DNA from: Pachysolen tannophilus NRRL Y-2460
Lineage: Eukaryota; Ascomycota; Pichiomycetes; Alaninales; Pachysolenaceae
NCBI GenBank assembly: GCA_001661245.1
Contig: KV454012.1
Span: forward strand, 971,696 to 1,035,695
Length of the DNA stretch: 64,000 nt
Direction of reading: 5' to 3'
Positions 28,380 to 38,561 of this stretch are shown here, one piece after another; the stretch's first letter is position 1, and each line of letters begins with the position of its first letter. A program made the position numbers and the translations under genes. The notes under the pieces were generated by a model that searched no databases, was not told where the DNA came from, and saw nothing but the letters and a program-made list of their open reading frames with translations.

Positions 28380-31300
28380 TCATAGTTCATCATGGGTTTT
28401 TTCATTCTTGGACTTTGAATCAGTTTTAAATTGCTTATGATCAAGCAATTCGAAAATCTCGTTATCGTAAGAAGTCCATTCAGGAACTTGTCTTCTAGCT
28501 CTATCCAACTTTGGTTCTTTTGTCAAAGGATTATTACATAGATCTATTGTCTTGGCCACTTTAAGACTTTCGTCACTGCACCATGTCTCGCACCATAACC
28601 ATTCTTGAGGTAACGAAAATATCTTAATTCTATGTTGCAAATTATTTGGAAGATCTTGATCTAAGTTGGATAACGAACTTGGATCAGCAGATAAGCTTTG
28701 GTAATGTTGCCTTAAGATATCACCAGCCATTAGTTGCCTGAATCTTTTCAAATCGATAACATATAATGCACTAATGTGATATTGTAAACCATTTTGTCCC
28801 AATACTTTATCCCAATAACCTTGCTTCCAAAATCTAAAACCTTCCATTTCTTTACGTGAATCACACATTGGAGTATAACCATAAGGTGCACCTTCTAAAT
28901 CCAAATCGATCAATTCTTTTAAATCAGTACGAACAATTTGGTCTGCATCAACAAAAATAACTTTTTGTAAATCTTGAGGAAATAATACATCTAAGAATAA
29001 AATCTTATAACCCCAAATTGTTCTTTGTTTCTCTCTTTGACCTCTTAACCATTTTGGCCATTTATATGTGACCAATTCGTATTCAAAACCATAGTTTTCA
29101 GCCAATATTGGTAAATTTTTTTTAAATGTTGGAGACATGTAGTTTTCAATTAGCCAAAATTTAACTGTATGTTCTGTATTTTTCATAACAGAAGCAGTCA
29201 TAATGCTTAAAAATCTTTCATACAAGTGTCCACTGGCAACGGTGAAAATGTTTATTTCTGCTTGCAGTTTTGGTTTATCCTGTGATTTGAAAAATCTCTT
29301 GAATAAATTTGTACCTTGTTCAATGATTCCAATATCATCATCTTCATCGCTTAAAATGGAATGTGACTCTTTGCCAATTTTTTTCTTAACTACTGGATAA
29401 ATAGTTAAACCATTCAAGTTCAATATAGAAAACATAACAGAATCTTTAGAAGTTACCTTTTCATATTCTTGAATATCAGATATAAAAGTAGTATCAACGT
29501 CAACTATTTCGTAAATACTAGATGTCTTAGTATTAGGCTTTAACTTAAATTCCCATAATCCTGGGTTAGCTTTTAATTGTAAATATCCCAAGTTGGCCAT
29601 AACATTGGTATCAGAGTATAACTCATCTTGTGTCAATTGAACTTGTAAACCGGTAGGAGGTTGGCCAGATTTGGAATTTAATGATACTTCTCTTGCATGT
29701 CCTTCAACCAAAATATTTTTCAATTCGTATATTCCACTTACATCACCAGTATTGTCTAGTTTGACATTATCCAAATCTGATATTGCTTCTTTAATGGTGA
29801 CAATCCAAGAAGATGGAACATCCAAATCTAACGTGAAAAGAGTCTTTTCAGGCACTTGTTTGAAAACTCCTCTATTTTCATCATTCAAATATATATAGTC
29901 TCCATTTTCGTCAAAGTTAACACCAGTTTGATATACACCTCTATAGAATCTCTTAATTTCAATATTTTCCAAAGTCTTCAATGGCTTTAAAGCAATTTTA
30001 ATGTTAAGAAAATCTTTATCAAAGCTATTGAATACTTTTACTAATGAAATTAATTTTTGTGAAAGTTCATTAATCGGTTGAATCACAACAGTAATGTCTA
30101 TTAATGAATTTTCAATATATGGTCTAACAGGAATAATAGTATTTTCTCTGATTAAAGATAAATCATATCTAGGAATTGGAGAGTTGAAATATATACTAGA
30201 ATCTTCATCGTCATTATCATCTTTATAATAAGTTTTAGTTATTTGGGTTGACAAGAGTTCAAACCAAGTATATTTTTCAATTCCAGTGTTTTTTTCAACA
30301 TCAAACTGACCTAAATTATCATAAATCATCCCTAATCTACTGTCAACTTCATAATTTATGAATAGTTCCAAGTCATCAAAGGATAAAATATCGGTTTCAT
30401 CATTAATTTTTAATACTCTACCATTTAATATAACGTAATAAGAAGAATCTTCTTTCAACAAAGTACTTAAACCGTATAATTTCTTAATTTTTGATAATTT
30501 AGCTGGATCGATCTCTGAAAGATTTACATCTTTTTGGGAACTGTTTATTTGTTCAATCAAATATTCTTCGGCTTCTAATCCAACAGTATTATATTTTTCT
30601 TTGAAATGATTGAAGATGGATTCTCCTTTACCAATATTGATATAATTCAATTTCAAATTTCCTGTTACAGTTATCACCTTAAGTAAGTGCAAAAACTGGG
30701 TTAAACATTTCTCTGATTCAAAATCACCGATAAACCACAAAGTTTTCAAAACCGATTCATCTGCAATATTGCTTGTGATTTGACCAATCTGATCTTCTTC
30801 TAATAATTTCTGATACTCTTCAAAATTGAGTTTTTTATAAATAGCTGGTGTTTCCAGATCCAGAGAATCAGGAATGATAAATGTATTTCTACCCTTGTCT
30901 GCATCACTAAATAAAAAGTCTTTTAAAGGAGTTGTCTTTCTAATTTCTTTGTTTTTCAAAGCTTCAGAAAGCTTTAAAACATCAAGATAAATTTGGGTAG
31001 CAATATACATTTGCCATTGTTGACCAAAACTATAAAAAACTCCATTAACTAAAATTTGTGGTTTATTGATTGAAAATTTTTTTAAAAACTTTTCATTCAG
31101 AAGTAATAATTTCTTCAATTGTTCATCAAATTCTTCTGGAATATCCAGATTTTCAATTATTATATCTGTAAGAGGTAGTTGACCATTTTCTTGGATACTC
31201 TGCATCAACTCTTCATTAACTTGTTGTAAATAACTAAAAGCTTGCCTCAAACCTTCAGCATGAAGTAAATATAAAAATTGTTTTGTAATGATCAAATCTC

Positions 31301-32900
31301 TCTCATTTTTAATCAATGGAATAATACCAACTTGCTGAGGAATCATATTTTGTAAAATCATTTGAGAAAACTGAAGAAAATAATAAACTTGAATAGGATC
31401 AGAAAAACTGACTATAAAAACGGTATCATGAACATTTTCTTTCAAATTTGGAACTTGACCTGGTTGAATTTGTTTAGTAACATAATCTTTCCTAGTTCTT
31501 TTCAAATTTGCATACATTGGGTCTTTTTCTATATCGTTCACATATATGATAACGTCTTGACTATCCCTAATATCATAACGTTTTTTGGAAGATGAACCTT
31601 TAGTCTTCAATAAACTATGATATGCAAAAGAATTTATTAAATTTTTTGACTGAAATGGATTTAATCCCAAATTCATCAAATATTTTATTATTGACAGTTC
31701 TTTAGAAACATATTTCAAAATTCCATGTAAATTTAAAGAAAAATCATCTAATGGGAATCCATTTATATATAAACCTGGTGGGGCCACTGTTTCAGATTCC
31801 AACAAATCCAGAACGGTATCATTATCAAGAGTATCTAATTCAGATAAATGAGAAGCATATTTAGGGAAATCTTGTAATAAAATATTCAAGATTTCATAAT
31901 TTTCAGTTCCATTTCCTGAGTAGTTTAAAACATAATCAGCAATTTTTAAATCCAAATCATCAATCTTACTAACTGGTTTGATATCTTCCATATATTGTTC
32001 CCAAAAATTCTTTGAAACAACATTATCAGAAATTTTACCCTTAATCTGATCAGTAGATGCCTTACGTTGATTATTTCTGTCATCAATTACAATATAATCA
32101 GTTCTTTTCAAAGTCAAATCCACTCCATATCCTGATAATTCTTCATAACAAAAATTTTCTTGGTCTCGTTGTTCTTGTTGTTGTTGTGGCAAATATCTCC
32201 AAATAAATCTTAATTTATCTGCTTGAACAAATTGATATAAATTGTAAAACATTTTCCTAAATTCTGAGGAATCAACTGTACCGTATAATATAAGCACAGG
32301 GCCTTCATTATCCCCAATTACTCTATCAAATGGTAAAATAACATCACTCTGAGACTTCTTATCAGTTATTATTGCAAACAAATCATCTGCAGAACAATAT
32401 AACTCATCATTGAATAATACAAACGATTTTGGTATTTCACCATTACCACCAGAACATTTCTCAACAAGTTTTTCTCCATATTTCGGTAACACATCTGATT
32501 TAAAAAATTGATAATGAGATTGAACCCTTGGAGTGAAAAACTTATTCGCCAAGTAAAGCTCCATAATGCGACGATCACTTTTATCAACAAGATCTAACGA
32601 TACCTCGTACAATTTTGAATCAGAAAGCACTTTTAAATTATCATCATCATCAAATTCTTCTTCTGCAGCATTGTTTAAAGGAATTTGTAAAAAATTCGAT
32701 ACCAAACTCAAATACGCACTCTCATTTAAAGAACTAACAGTCTCCAATAAGTTCAAATGAAATGGTGTTCTCAACCAAGTACTTTCCAATTGAACATCAA
32801 CCAAATGATCATTACCTCCATCAATTATTTTTCTTGCACAAGCATGTGTCCACAAGCAATTGAACAAAACCGTAAAAACTACCACAAGAAAATACCTCAT
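28380..32900 (-). CDS. KRE5: UDP-glucose:glycoprotein glucosyltransferase (UGGT / Kre5)
   Basis: A 1506-residue ER lumenal protein with a signal peptide (MRYFLVVVFTVLFNCLWTHA), a long folding-sensor region made of thioredoxin-like domains, a C-terminal GT24 glucosyltransferase domain (about residues 1215-1480) and the ER-retrieval tetrapeptide HDEL. In the catalytic domain the family hallmarks are intact: VIFVDADQIVRTDL with the metal-binding DAD (about residues 1318-1320), EGAPYGYTPMCDSR, YHISALYVIDLKRFR, NLDQDLPNN and PQEWLWCETWC. UGGT reglucosylates misfolded glycoproteins for another calnexin cycle. The S. cerevisiae relative Kre5 is degenerate in this domain and serves beta-1,6-glucan synthesis. 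This version looks like a working UGGT, perhaps doing both jobs. It shares a divergent 336-base promoter with MCX1. Confidence 0.94.
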   Translation of the reverse strand: MRYFLVVVFTVLFNCLWTHACARKIIDGGNDHLVDVQLESTWLRTPFHLNLLETVSSLNESAYLSLVSNFLQIPLNNAAEEEFDDDDNLKVLSDSKLYEVSLDLVDKSDRRIMELYLANKFFTPRVQSHYQFFKSDVLPKYGEKLVEKCSGGNGEIPKSFVLFNDELYCSADDLFAIITDKKSQSDVILPFDRVIGDNEGPVLILYGTVDSSEFRKMFYNLYQFVQADKLRFIWRYLPQQQQEQRDQENFCYEELSGYGVDLTLKRTDYIVIDDRNNQRKASTDQIKGKISDNVVSKNFWEQYMEDIKPVSKIDDLDLKIADYVLNYSGNGTENYEILNILLQDFPKYASHLSELDTLDNDTVLDLLESETVAPPGLYINGFPLDDFSLNLHGILKYVSKELSIIKYLMNLGLNPFQSKNLINSFAYHSLLKTKGSSSKKRYDIRDSQDVIIYVNDIEKDPMYANLKRTRKDYVTKQIQPGQVPNLKENVHDTVFIVSFSDPIQVYYFLQFSQMILQNMIPQQVGIIPLIKNERDLIITKQFLYLLHAEGLRQAFSYLQQVNEELMQSIQENGQLPLTDIIIENLDIPEEFDEQLKKLLLLNEKFLKKFSINKPQILVNGVFYSFGQQWQMYIATQIYLDVLKLSEALKNKEIRKTTPLKDFLFSDADKGRNTFIIPDSLDLETPAIYKKLNFEEYQKLLEEDQIGQITSNIADESVLKTLWFIGDFESEKCLTQFLHLLKVITVTGNLKLNYINIGKGESIFNHFKEKYNTVGLEAEEYLIEQINSSQKDVNLSEIDPAKLSKIKKLYGLSTLLKEDSSYYVILNGRVLKINDETDILSFDDLELFINYEVDSRLGMIYDNLGQFDVEKNTGIEKYTWFELLSTQITKTYYKDDNDDEDSSIYFNSPIPRYDLSLIRENTIIPVRPYIENSLIDITVVIQPINELSQKLISLVKVFNSFDKDFLNIKIALKPLKTLENIEIKRFYRGVYQTGVNFDENGDYIYLNDENRGVFKQVPEKTLFTLDLDVPSSWIVTIKEAISDLDNVKLDNTGDVSGIYELKNILVEGHAREVSLNSKSGQPPTGLQVQLTQDELYSDTNVMANLGYLQLKANPGLWEFKLKPNTKTSSIYEIVDVDTTFISDIQEYEKVTSKDSVMFSILNLNGLTIYPVVKKKIGKESHSILSDEDDDIGIIEQGTNLFKRFFKSQDKPKLQAEINIFTVASGHLYERFLSIMTASVMKNTEHTVKFWLIENYMSPTFKKNLPILAENYGFEYELVTYKWPKWLRGQREKQRTIWGYKILFLDVLFPQDLQKVIFVDADQIVRTDLKELIDLDLEGAPYGYTPMCDSRKEMEGFRFWKQGYWDKVLGQNGLQYHISALYVIDLKRFRQLMAGDILRQHYQSLSADPSSLSNLDQDLPNNLQHRIKIFSLPQEWLWCETWCSDESLKVAKTIDLCNNPLTKEPKLDRARRQVPEWTSYDNEIFELLDHKQFKTDSKSKNEKTHDEL

Positions 32901-33236
32901 CTTCTCAAACTTCTCAAGCTTTTCAAACTTCTCAAGCTACACACAATATATCAACCCAGCTTCCTCCAGAGACTTTTTTCTATTCATCAACTTAAAAGTC
33001 GAGTTTATTATCTTTTGAAAAGTTTCCAATTCACTTTTCCGCCAGTAGTGCTGGAAAATTCAAAAATGGTATCTTAAAACCGTTAAGTTAAACTTGAAAG
33101 GAAGAGATGAGAACCAATTGATTGGAATGATATTGATTGGAAGAGTTTAGAAGAGTGGTTTGAGAAGGGTTTTTCTTTTGGTAAAGTTATTGATTGTTGT
33201 ATATTGATTTCTTTGGATTTAGTGGGATTTTCATAA
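32901..33236. promoter_or_regulatory. Divergent promoter of KRE5 and MCX1
   Basis: No gene. Four tandem 9-base units (TTCTCAAAC, TTCTCAAGC, TTTTCAAAC, TTCTCAAGC) occupy 32902-32937 and end two bases before the KRE5 ATG. The MCX1 side carries scattered GATTGGAA and GTTTGAGAAGG words. Confidence 0.55.
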
Positions 33237-35087
33237 ATGATGTTGCGAGTTTGTGCTAGGAGTGGGTTGAGGTTTCTGATTTATAAAAAATTGAGTAGAG
33301 AGAATTTTAGTGGTGGTATCTTATTGATGAGAAGTGTTTATACTACAACGGATGGTAACGATGAAAGTAAGAATTCGATCAAGGTTCCTTATGGTAAGAA
33401 TGTGGAGATATCACGAGGTTTCAAGAAAGGAGCTGAAGGTGGGGTTTTGGAAGGTCAAGAGCAAGAAGATATTATCAAACCTCCAGTTCATGTGGATATC
33501 TTGGAAGAACAAAAGAAATTTGAGCAAAGTTTAAAATTAGAAGAGGAAATAGAAAGAGCTAAATTGGTCAAGTTACCGACACCTAAGATGTTGAAACAGC
33601 ATTTAGATGATTATATTGTTGGTCAAGAAACTACCAAGAAGATTATATCTGTTGCTGTTTATAAGCATCAATATATTCAACAATTAACAGCAATAGATAA
33701 AAAATATAAAATGAGATTACATCAATTTAATAGTTCATTGCTGTCTTTGGAATCTTATGATACAGAGCTAATGATAGAAGAACCTGATTTGGAAAAATCC
33801 AATATTTTATTAATTGGACCTTCAGGTTCAGGAAAGACTTTAATTGCAAAGACATTAGCCAAATTATTAAAATTACCAATTACAATAACGGATTGTACTT
33901 CATTAACTCAAGCAGGGTATGTCGGTGAAGATATTGAAAGTTGTATTGAGAAATTATTAATAAATGCAAATTATGATGTTGATTTATGTGAACGTGGAAT
34001 TGTGGTATTAGATGAAATAGATAAATTATCCAAACCTTCACTTTATAGTGGAACAAAAGATATTGCAGGAGAAGGTGTTCAACAAGGTCTTTTAAAATTG
34101 ATTGAAGGTAGTAAAGTTAGTGTTAAGGTAAAAGATTATGCCAATATTAAAGGTGTTTTGAATGATAGTACAAACACTGATAATAGTAAAAAAAATGGTA
34201 ATGAACAAAATTTTATTGTTGATACCAGTAATATTTTATTTATTTCAATGGGTGCTTTCATTGGTCTTGATAAAATTGTAGCACAAAGATTTAGATCATC
34301 ATCGGCTATTGGGTTTGATGATGACGATCATAATAATAATAAAATTGATTCTAAAAAAGTAATCGATCAAGATGAATTTAATTCTGAAAATATTGATCAA
34401 GATGAATTTACTACATCTGGTTTCCAAGAGAAAATAAAAACTCTGGATAAAGATGATTTCAAGACAAGTATAGTTGAACATGTTGTCTTGAGTAATGGTA
34501 AAAGTTTATCTGCATTAGAATTAACTTCTCCAGTGGATTTACAACAATTTGGGTTAATACCTGAATTAATTGGAAGGTTACCAATAATTACAGCATTGAA
34601 CCCATTATCAGTTGAAAATCTTGTAGAAATCTCAACAGAACCTAAAAATTCAATAATTAAACAATATGAATATTTTTTCCAAAAAATGGGAGTAAGATTA
34701 GCCATTACAAATAAGGCAATTGAAAAAATTGCCAAAATATCACTTTTAAATGGATCTGGAGCAAGAGGCTTAAGATCAATCTTGGAGAAAATCTTATTAA
34801 GTGTTAATTATGATTGTCCAGGTTCAGGTATTTCATTTGTATTAATAGATAAACAAGTTCTTTATAATTTTGAAAAAAATGATGGATTAATAATTAATAC
34901 AGATCATACAGAAACACAAATCCAAAACTCAATTTCAGCAAAATACTATTCCAGAGGTGATATATTCACTTTCTTAAACGATGTGGGCCAAGAAGATGAA
35001 CAATTGATGAAGAAAATCGAACAAGAATACAAGATCCCAAGTTTAACCCAACACAAGAAAGTTGAAAAAATCAATGCCTCCGGATAA
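33237..35087 (+). CDS. MCX1: Mitochondrial ClpX-type AAA+ unfoldase
   Basis: A 616-residue ClpX homologue with a basic N-terminal mitochondrial targeting region (MMLRVCARSGLRFLIYKKLSR). The ClpX core has Walker A IGPSGSGKT, the loop CTSLTQAGYVGEDIES, Walker B IVVLDEIDK and sensor-2 GSGARGLRSILEKI. No N-terminal zinc-binding domain is present, as in yeast Mcx1. In yeast, mitochondrial ClpX acts alone, for example in activating Hem1 for haem synthesis, because ClpP is missing. The tripeptide I-G-F, which docks ClpP in bacteria, is present at residues 358-360. It is followed by an unusual insert rich in Asp, Asn and Lys with a repeated IDQDEF word. Length is about 100 residues above S. cerevisiae Mcx1, largely from that insert and another after DYANIKG. 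Confidence 0.93.
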   Translation: MMLRVCARSGLRFLIYKKLSRENFSGGILLMRSVYTTTDGNDESKNSIKVPYGKNVEISRGFKKGAEGGVLEGQEQEDIIKPPVHVDILEEQKKFEQSLKLEEEIERAKLVKLPTPKMLKQHLDDYIVGQETTKKIISVAVYKHQYIQQLTAIDKKYKMRLHQFNSSLLSLESYDTELMIEEPDLEKSNILLIGPSGSGKTLIAKTLAKLLKLPITITDCTSLTQAGYVGEDIESCIEKLLINANYDVDLCERGIVVLDEIDKLSKPSLYSGTKDIAGEGVQQGLLKLIEGSKVSVKVKDYANIKGVLNDSTNTDNSKKNGNEQNFIVDTSNILFISMGAFIGLDKIVAQRFRSSSAIGFDDDDHNNNKIDSKKVIDQDEFNSENIDQDEFTTSGFQEKIKTLDKDDFKTSIVEHVVLSNGKSLSALELTSPVDLQQFGLIPELIGRLPIITALNPLSVENLVEISTEPKNSIIKQYEYFFQKMGVRLAITNKAIEKIAKISLLNGSGARGLRSILEKILLSVNYDCPGSGISFVLIDKQVLYNFEKNDGLIINTDHTETQIQNSISAKYYSRGDIFTFLNDVGQEDEQLMKKIEQEYKIPSLTQHKKVEKINASG

Positions 35088-35432
35088 GTAAATCTCTATA
35101 ATCGATATACTTATATACGTACATACAAACTATAAAAAATAACCCCAATACAAAAAAACACACTTCTTGCTATTGCTCTTGCCATTATCGCTCTCGTCAT
35201 TGTCGTTGTCGTTGTCGTTATCTCTTCAATTCTCCAGGTGAAATCTGCCAAAATGTCCGCTGTGTCAATGTGCCACTAACCTTTCCTCTTTTGTAAACGG
35301 TATCAAACCGATAATAGGTGCCATAATAACTTTGCTCATTGGTATTTAACATATAATATATATATATATAATATATATATATGATATAAATATTAGTTAT
35401 TAATTATTGATTATAATAGATCTTAAGAGGTT
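35088..35432. promoter_or_regulatory. SEC18 promoter / MCX1 3' flank
   Basis: No gene. It contains a GTC/GTT-type imperfect repeat (about 35190-35221) and AT-rich runs of TA dinucleotides (about 35352-35390) 40-80 bases before the SEC18 ATG. Confidence 0.5.
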
Positions 35433-37688
35433 ATGGAAAAATTCAATCTTCCATTTAGGAGGCCGGCGGCTTCTAAGATTTTGAAAATTTGTAATGTTCC
35501 AAGTAATCAACTTGCATTAAGTAATTGTGTTGTTGCTAATCCAAAAGATTTTCGAGATGGTGAAACTGTGATAGCAGATAATATTTTTGTATTTTCAGTG
35601 AGAACATCTAGTGAGGTTGGTGAAGGGTTTCTTGGTGCTAATGGGAATCAAAGGATGTGGGCTCATTGGTCATTGAATCAAGATGTTTCAATTGCTCCTT
35701 ATGATTTGTTTAAGAGTACTGGTAGTCATGCATATTTAGGACTGTTAAACATTGAAATTAGATTTAGAAATAGAAATAAGACTACTAATCATAAATTTGA
35801 TCAAGATGTTTTATCTGAAAAATTTATTCAAAATTATGAATCTCAAATTTTTCAACCAACACAAGAGATGGTATTTGAATTTCAAGGTTTTTTATTTAAT
35901 TTAGTTGTTAAATCAGTTCAATTGGTAGATTTGGGACAAGCGGCTTCTCTGGATTCAAATATTTCTTCTAATATTACCTCTAAAGGTTTATTAACAAATC
36001 ATACTTTAATAACTTTTTATAGTGGTGATAATATTGTAAAATTGGATTCAAATTCTTTAAATAGACCAAATGCAGATGCAATTATAAGACCAGATTTTAA
36101 ATTTGAAGATATGGGAATTGGTGGTTTAGATAAAGAATTTACATCCATTTTTAGAAGAGCTTTTGCTTCAAGAATTTTTCCTCCAGCTTTAATTGAAAAA
36201 TTAGGAATTACTCATGTAAAAGGTTTATTATTATATGGTCCTCCTGGTACTGGTAAAACTTTAATTGCAAGAAGAATTGGTAAAATGTTAAATGCAAGAG
36301 AACCAAAAATTGTTAATGGTCCAGAAATTTTAAGTAAATATGTTGGTTCATCAGAGGAAAATATTCGTAATCTTTTCAAAGATGCTGAAGCAGAATATAA
36401 ATCAAAAGGTGATTCTTCTTCTTTACATATCATTATATTTGATGAATTGGATTCTGTTTTTAAACAAAGAGGTTCAAGAGGTGATGGTACAGGTGTTGCT
36501 GATAACGTTGTTAATCAATTGTTATCCAAGATGGACGGTGTTGATCAATTAAATAATATTTTAATTATTGGTATGACCAATCGTCGTGATTTGATTGATG
36601 AAGCATTGTTAAGACCAGGTAGATTTGATGTTCAAGTTGAAATTCATTTACCAGATGAATATGGTAGAAAACAAATTTTAGAAATTAAAACCAAGAAAAT
36701 GAAAGAAAATTCAATGTTAACTCCTGATGTTAATTTAAACGAATTAGCTTCTTTAACTAAAAATTTTAGTGGTGCTGAATTAGAAGGTTTAGTTAAAAGT
36801 GCATCTTCTTTCTCCATTAATAGACATATTAAAGTTGGAACCGTGGCAGCTATTAATGAAGATGTTGCCAATATGAAGGTTACTAGACTGGATTTCCTCA
36901 ATGCATTGAATGAAGTTAAACCTGCATTTGGTGTTAATGAAGAAGATTTGAAAATGGTTACTAAAGGTGGAATAATAAAATTCTCTACTAAGATTGATGA
37001 AATTATAAATCATGGAATGCGTTATTTGAAACAAGTTAGTGATTCTCAAAAGACTTCTTTTATCTCATTATTAATGCATGGTCCATCGGGTTCTGGTAAG
37101 ACAGCTTTAGCAGCATCAATTGCCTTGGCATCTAAATTCCCCTTTGTCAGATTTATTTCTCCAGAAGCTATGGTAGGAATGTCTGAATCAGCTAAAATCC
37201 AATACATTGATAATACTTTCCGTGATAGTTATAAATCTCCTTTGAATGTATTGGTTGTTGATAATATAGAAGGATTAATCGAATGGGTTCCAATTGGTCC
37301 AAGATTTAGTAATCCAATTTTACAAGCTTTAAAAGTATACCTTAAGAGATCACCACCAGAAGGTCATAGATTGTTGATCATCTCAACATCATCGACTCAT
37401 GCTGTATTACAACAAATGGATATTCTAAACTGTTTCCACAACGAATTGGCTGTTCCTAATTTGACCTCATTAGCTGAATTCAACAACGTTATGGAATCTG
37501 TTGATTTCATGGATGAGAATGCAAGAGCATATATTACAAAGAAATTACAAGCAATCGAAGCAAACAATGGTGCAAGATTGAATGTTGGTATCAAGAAAGC
37601 ATTGACAAATATCGATACAGCTTCTTTCGATCAAGATGAATCAAACGAGCTTATTGAATTAATGGCACAAACCATGACAAGCAGATAA
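35433..37688 (+). CDS. SEC18: AAA+ SNARE-disassembly ATPase Sec18/NSF
   Basis: A 751-residue NSF. With Sec17 it takes apart SNARE complexes after membrane fusion throughout the secretory pathway. The N domain (about 1-200) has GNQRMWAHWSLNQDV and the block ESQIFQPTQEMVFEFQG. The D1 ATPase has Walker A GPPGTGKT at about 269, DELDSVF and arginine-finger region TNRRDLIDEALLRPGRFD. The D2 ATPase has Walker A GPSGSGKT at about 550 and the degenerate Walker B VVDNIEG expected for NSF D2. Length is as in S. cerevisiae (758). CTG encodes residue 104, where S. cerevisiae has Ser (YLGSID), and residue 486 (TR-CTG-DFLNALN), where relatives have Glu, Gly or Asp and not Leu. Confidence 0.98.
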   Translation: MEKFNLPFRRPAASKILKICNVPSNQLALSNCVVANPKDFRDGETVIADNIFVFSVRTSSEVGEGFLGANGNQRMWAHWSLNQDVSIAPYDLFKSTGSHAYLGLLNIEIRFRNRNKTTNHKFDQDVLSEKFIQNYESQIFQPTQEMVFEFQGFLFNLVVKSVQLVDLGQAASLDSNISSNITSKGLLTNHTLITFYSGDNIVKLDSNSLNRPNADAIIRPDFKFEDMGIGGLDKEFTSIFRRAFASRIFPPALIEKLGITHVKGLLLYGPPGTGKTLIARRIGKMLNAREPKIVNGPEILSKYVGSSEENIRNLFKDAEAEYKSKGDSSSLHIIIFDELDSVFKQRGSRGDGTGVADNVVNQLLSKMDGVDQLNNILIIGMTNRRDLIDEALLRPGRFDVQVEIHLPDEYGRKQILEIKTKKMKENSMLTPDVNLNELASLTKNFSGAELEGLVKSASSFSINRHIKVGTVAAINEDVANMKVTRLDFLNALNEVKPAFGVNEEDLKMVTKGGIIKFSTKIDEIINHGMRYLKQVSDSQKTSFISLLMHGPSGSGKTALAASIALASKFPFVRFISPEAMVGMSESAKIQYIDNTFRDSYKSPLNVLVVDNIEGLIEWVPIGPRFSNPILQALKVYLKRSPPEGHRLLIISTSSTHAVLQQMDILNCFHNELAVPNLTSLAEFNNVMESVDFMDENARAYITKKLQAIEANNGARLNVGIKKALTNIDTASFDQDESNELIELMAQTMTSR

Positions 37689-37936
37689 GAAATCGATACC
37701 ATTATCATCACCATTAACAACTCACAAGAATCAAAAATCAAAAAGAAAAAAAAAGTTGATTTCTGTCGATATATTCTATACGTCTATATATATATATATA
37801 TATTTATATATATACATTCTATATATTTGTCTTTTCTGTTCACTATTATGATTGATAAATTTTAAAGATCTTTTAGTTATATCATGTAATTTTGAATCTT
37901 TCCATTAACCTGATAAATCGAATTGAAAAAAGAATA

Positions 37937-37986
<50 letters not shown>

Positions 37987-38508
37987 NNNNNNNNNNNNNN
38001 NNNNNNNNNNNNNNNNNNNNNNNNNNNNNNNNNNNNNNNNNNNNNNNNNNNNNNNNNNNNNNNNNNNNNNNNNNNNNNNNNNNNNNNNNNNNNNNNNNNN
38101 NNNNNNNNNNNNNNNNNNNNNNNNNNNNNNNNNNNNNNNNNNNNNNNNNNNNNNNNNNNNNNNNNNNNNNNNNNNNNNNNNNNNNNNNNNNNNNNNNNNN
38201 NNNNNNNNNNNNNNNNNNNNNNNNNNNNNNNNNNNNNNNNNNNNNNNNNNNNNNNNNNNNNNNNNNNNNNNNNNNNNNNNNNNNNNNNNNNNNNNNNNNN
38301 NNNNNNNNNNNNNNNNNNNNNNNNNNNNNNNNNNNNNNNNNNNNNNNNNNNNNNNNNNNNNNNNNNNNNNNNNNNNNNNNNNNNNNNNNNNNNNNNNNNN
38401 NNNNNNNNNNNNNNNNNNNNNNNNNNNNNNNNNNNNNNNNNNNNNNNNNNNNNNNNNNNNNNNNNNNNNNNNNNNNNNNNNNNNNNNNNNNNNNNNNNNN
38501 NNNNNNNN

Positions 38509-38555
<47 letters not shown>

Positions 38556-38561
38556 TTTAGA
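37689..38561. repeat. TA microsatellites with an assembly gap, between SEC18 and SET9
   Basis: TA arrays occur at about 37782-37814 and 37940-37986. A run of 522 N bases (37987-38508) is followed by another TA array (38509-38553). The gap is therefore bounded on both sides by the same dinucleotide and probably is a long or unassemblable TA tract. The true size is unknown and a small gene in it cannot be excluded. SET9 starts only 9 bases after the array. Confidence 0.85.
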
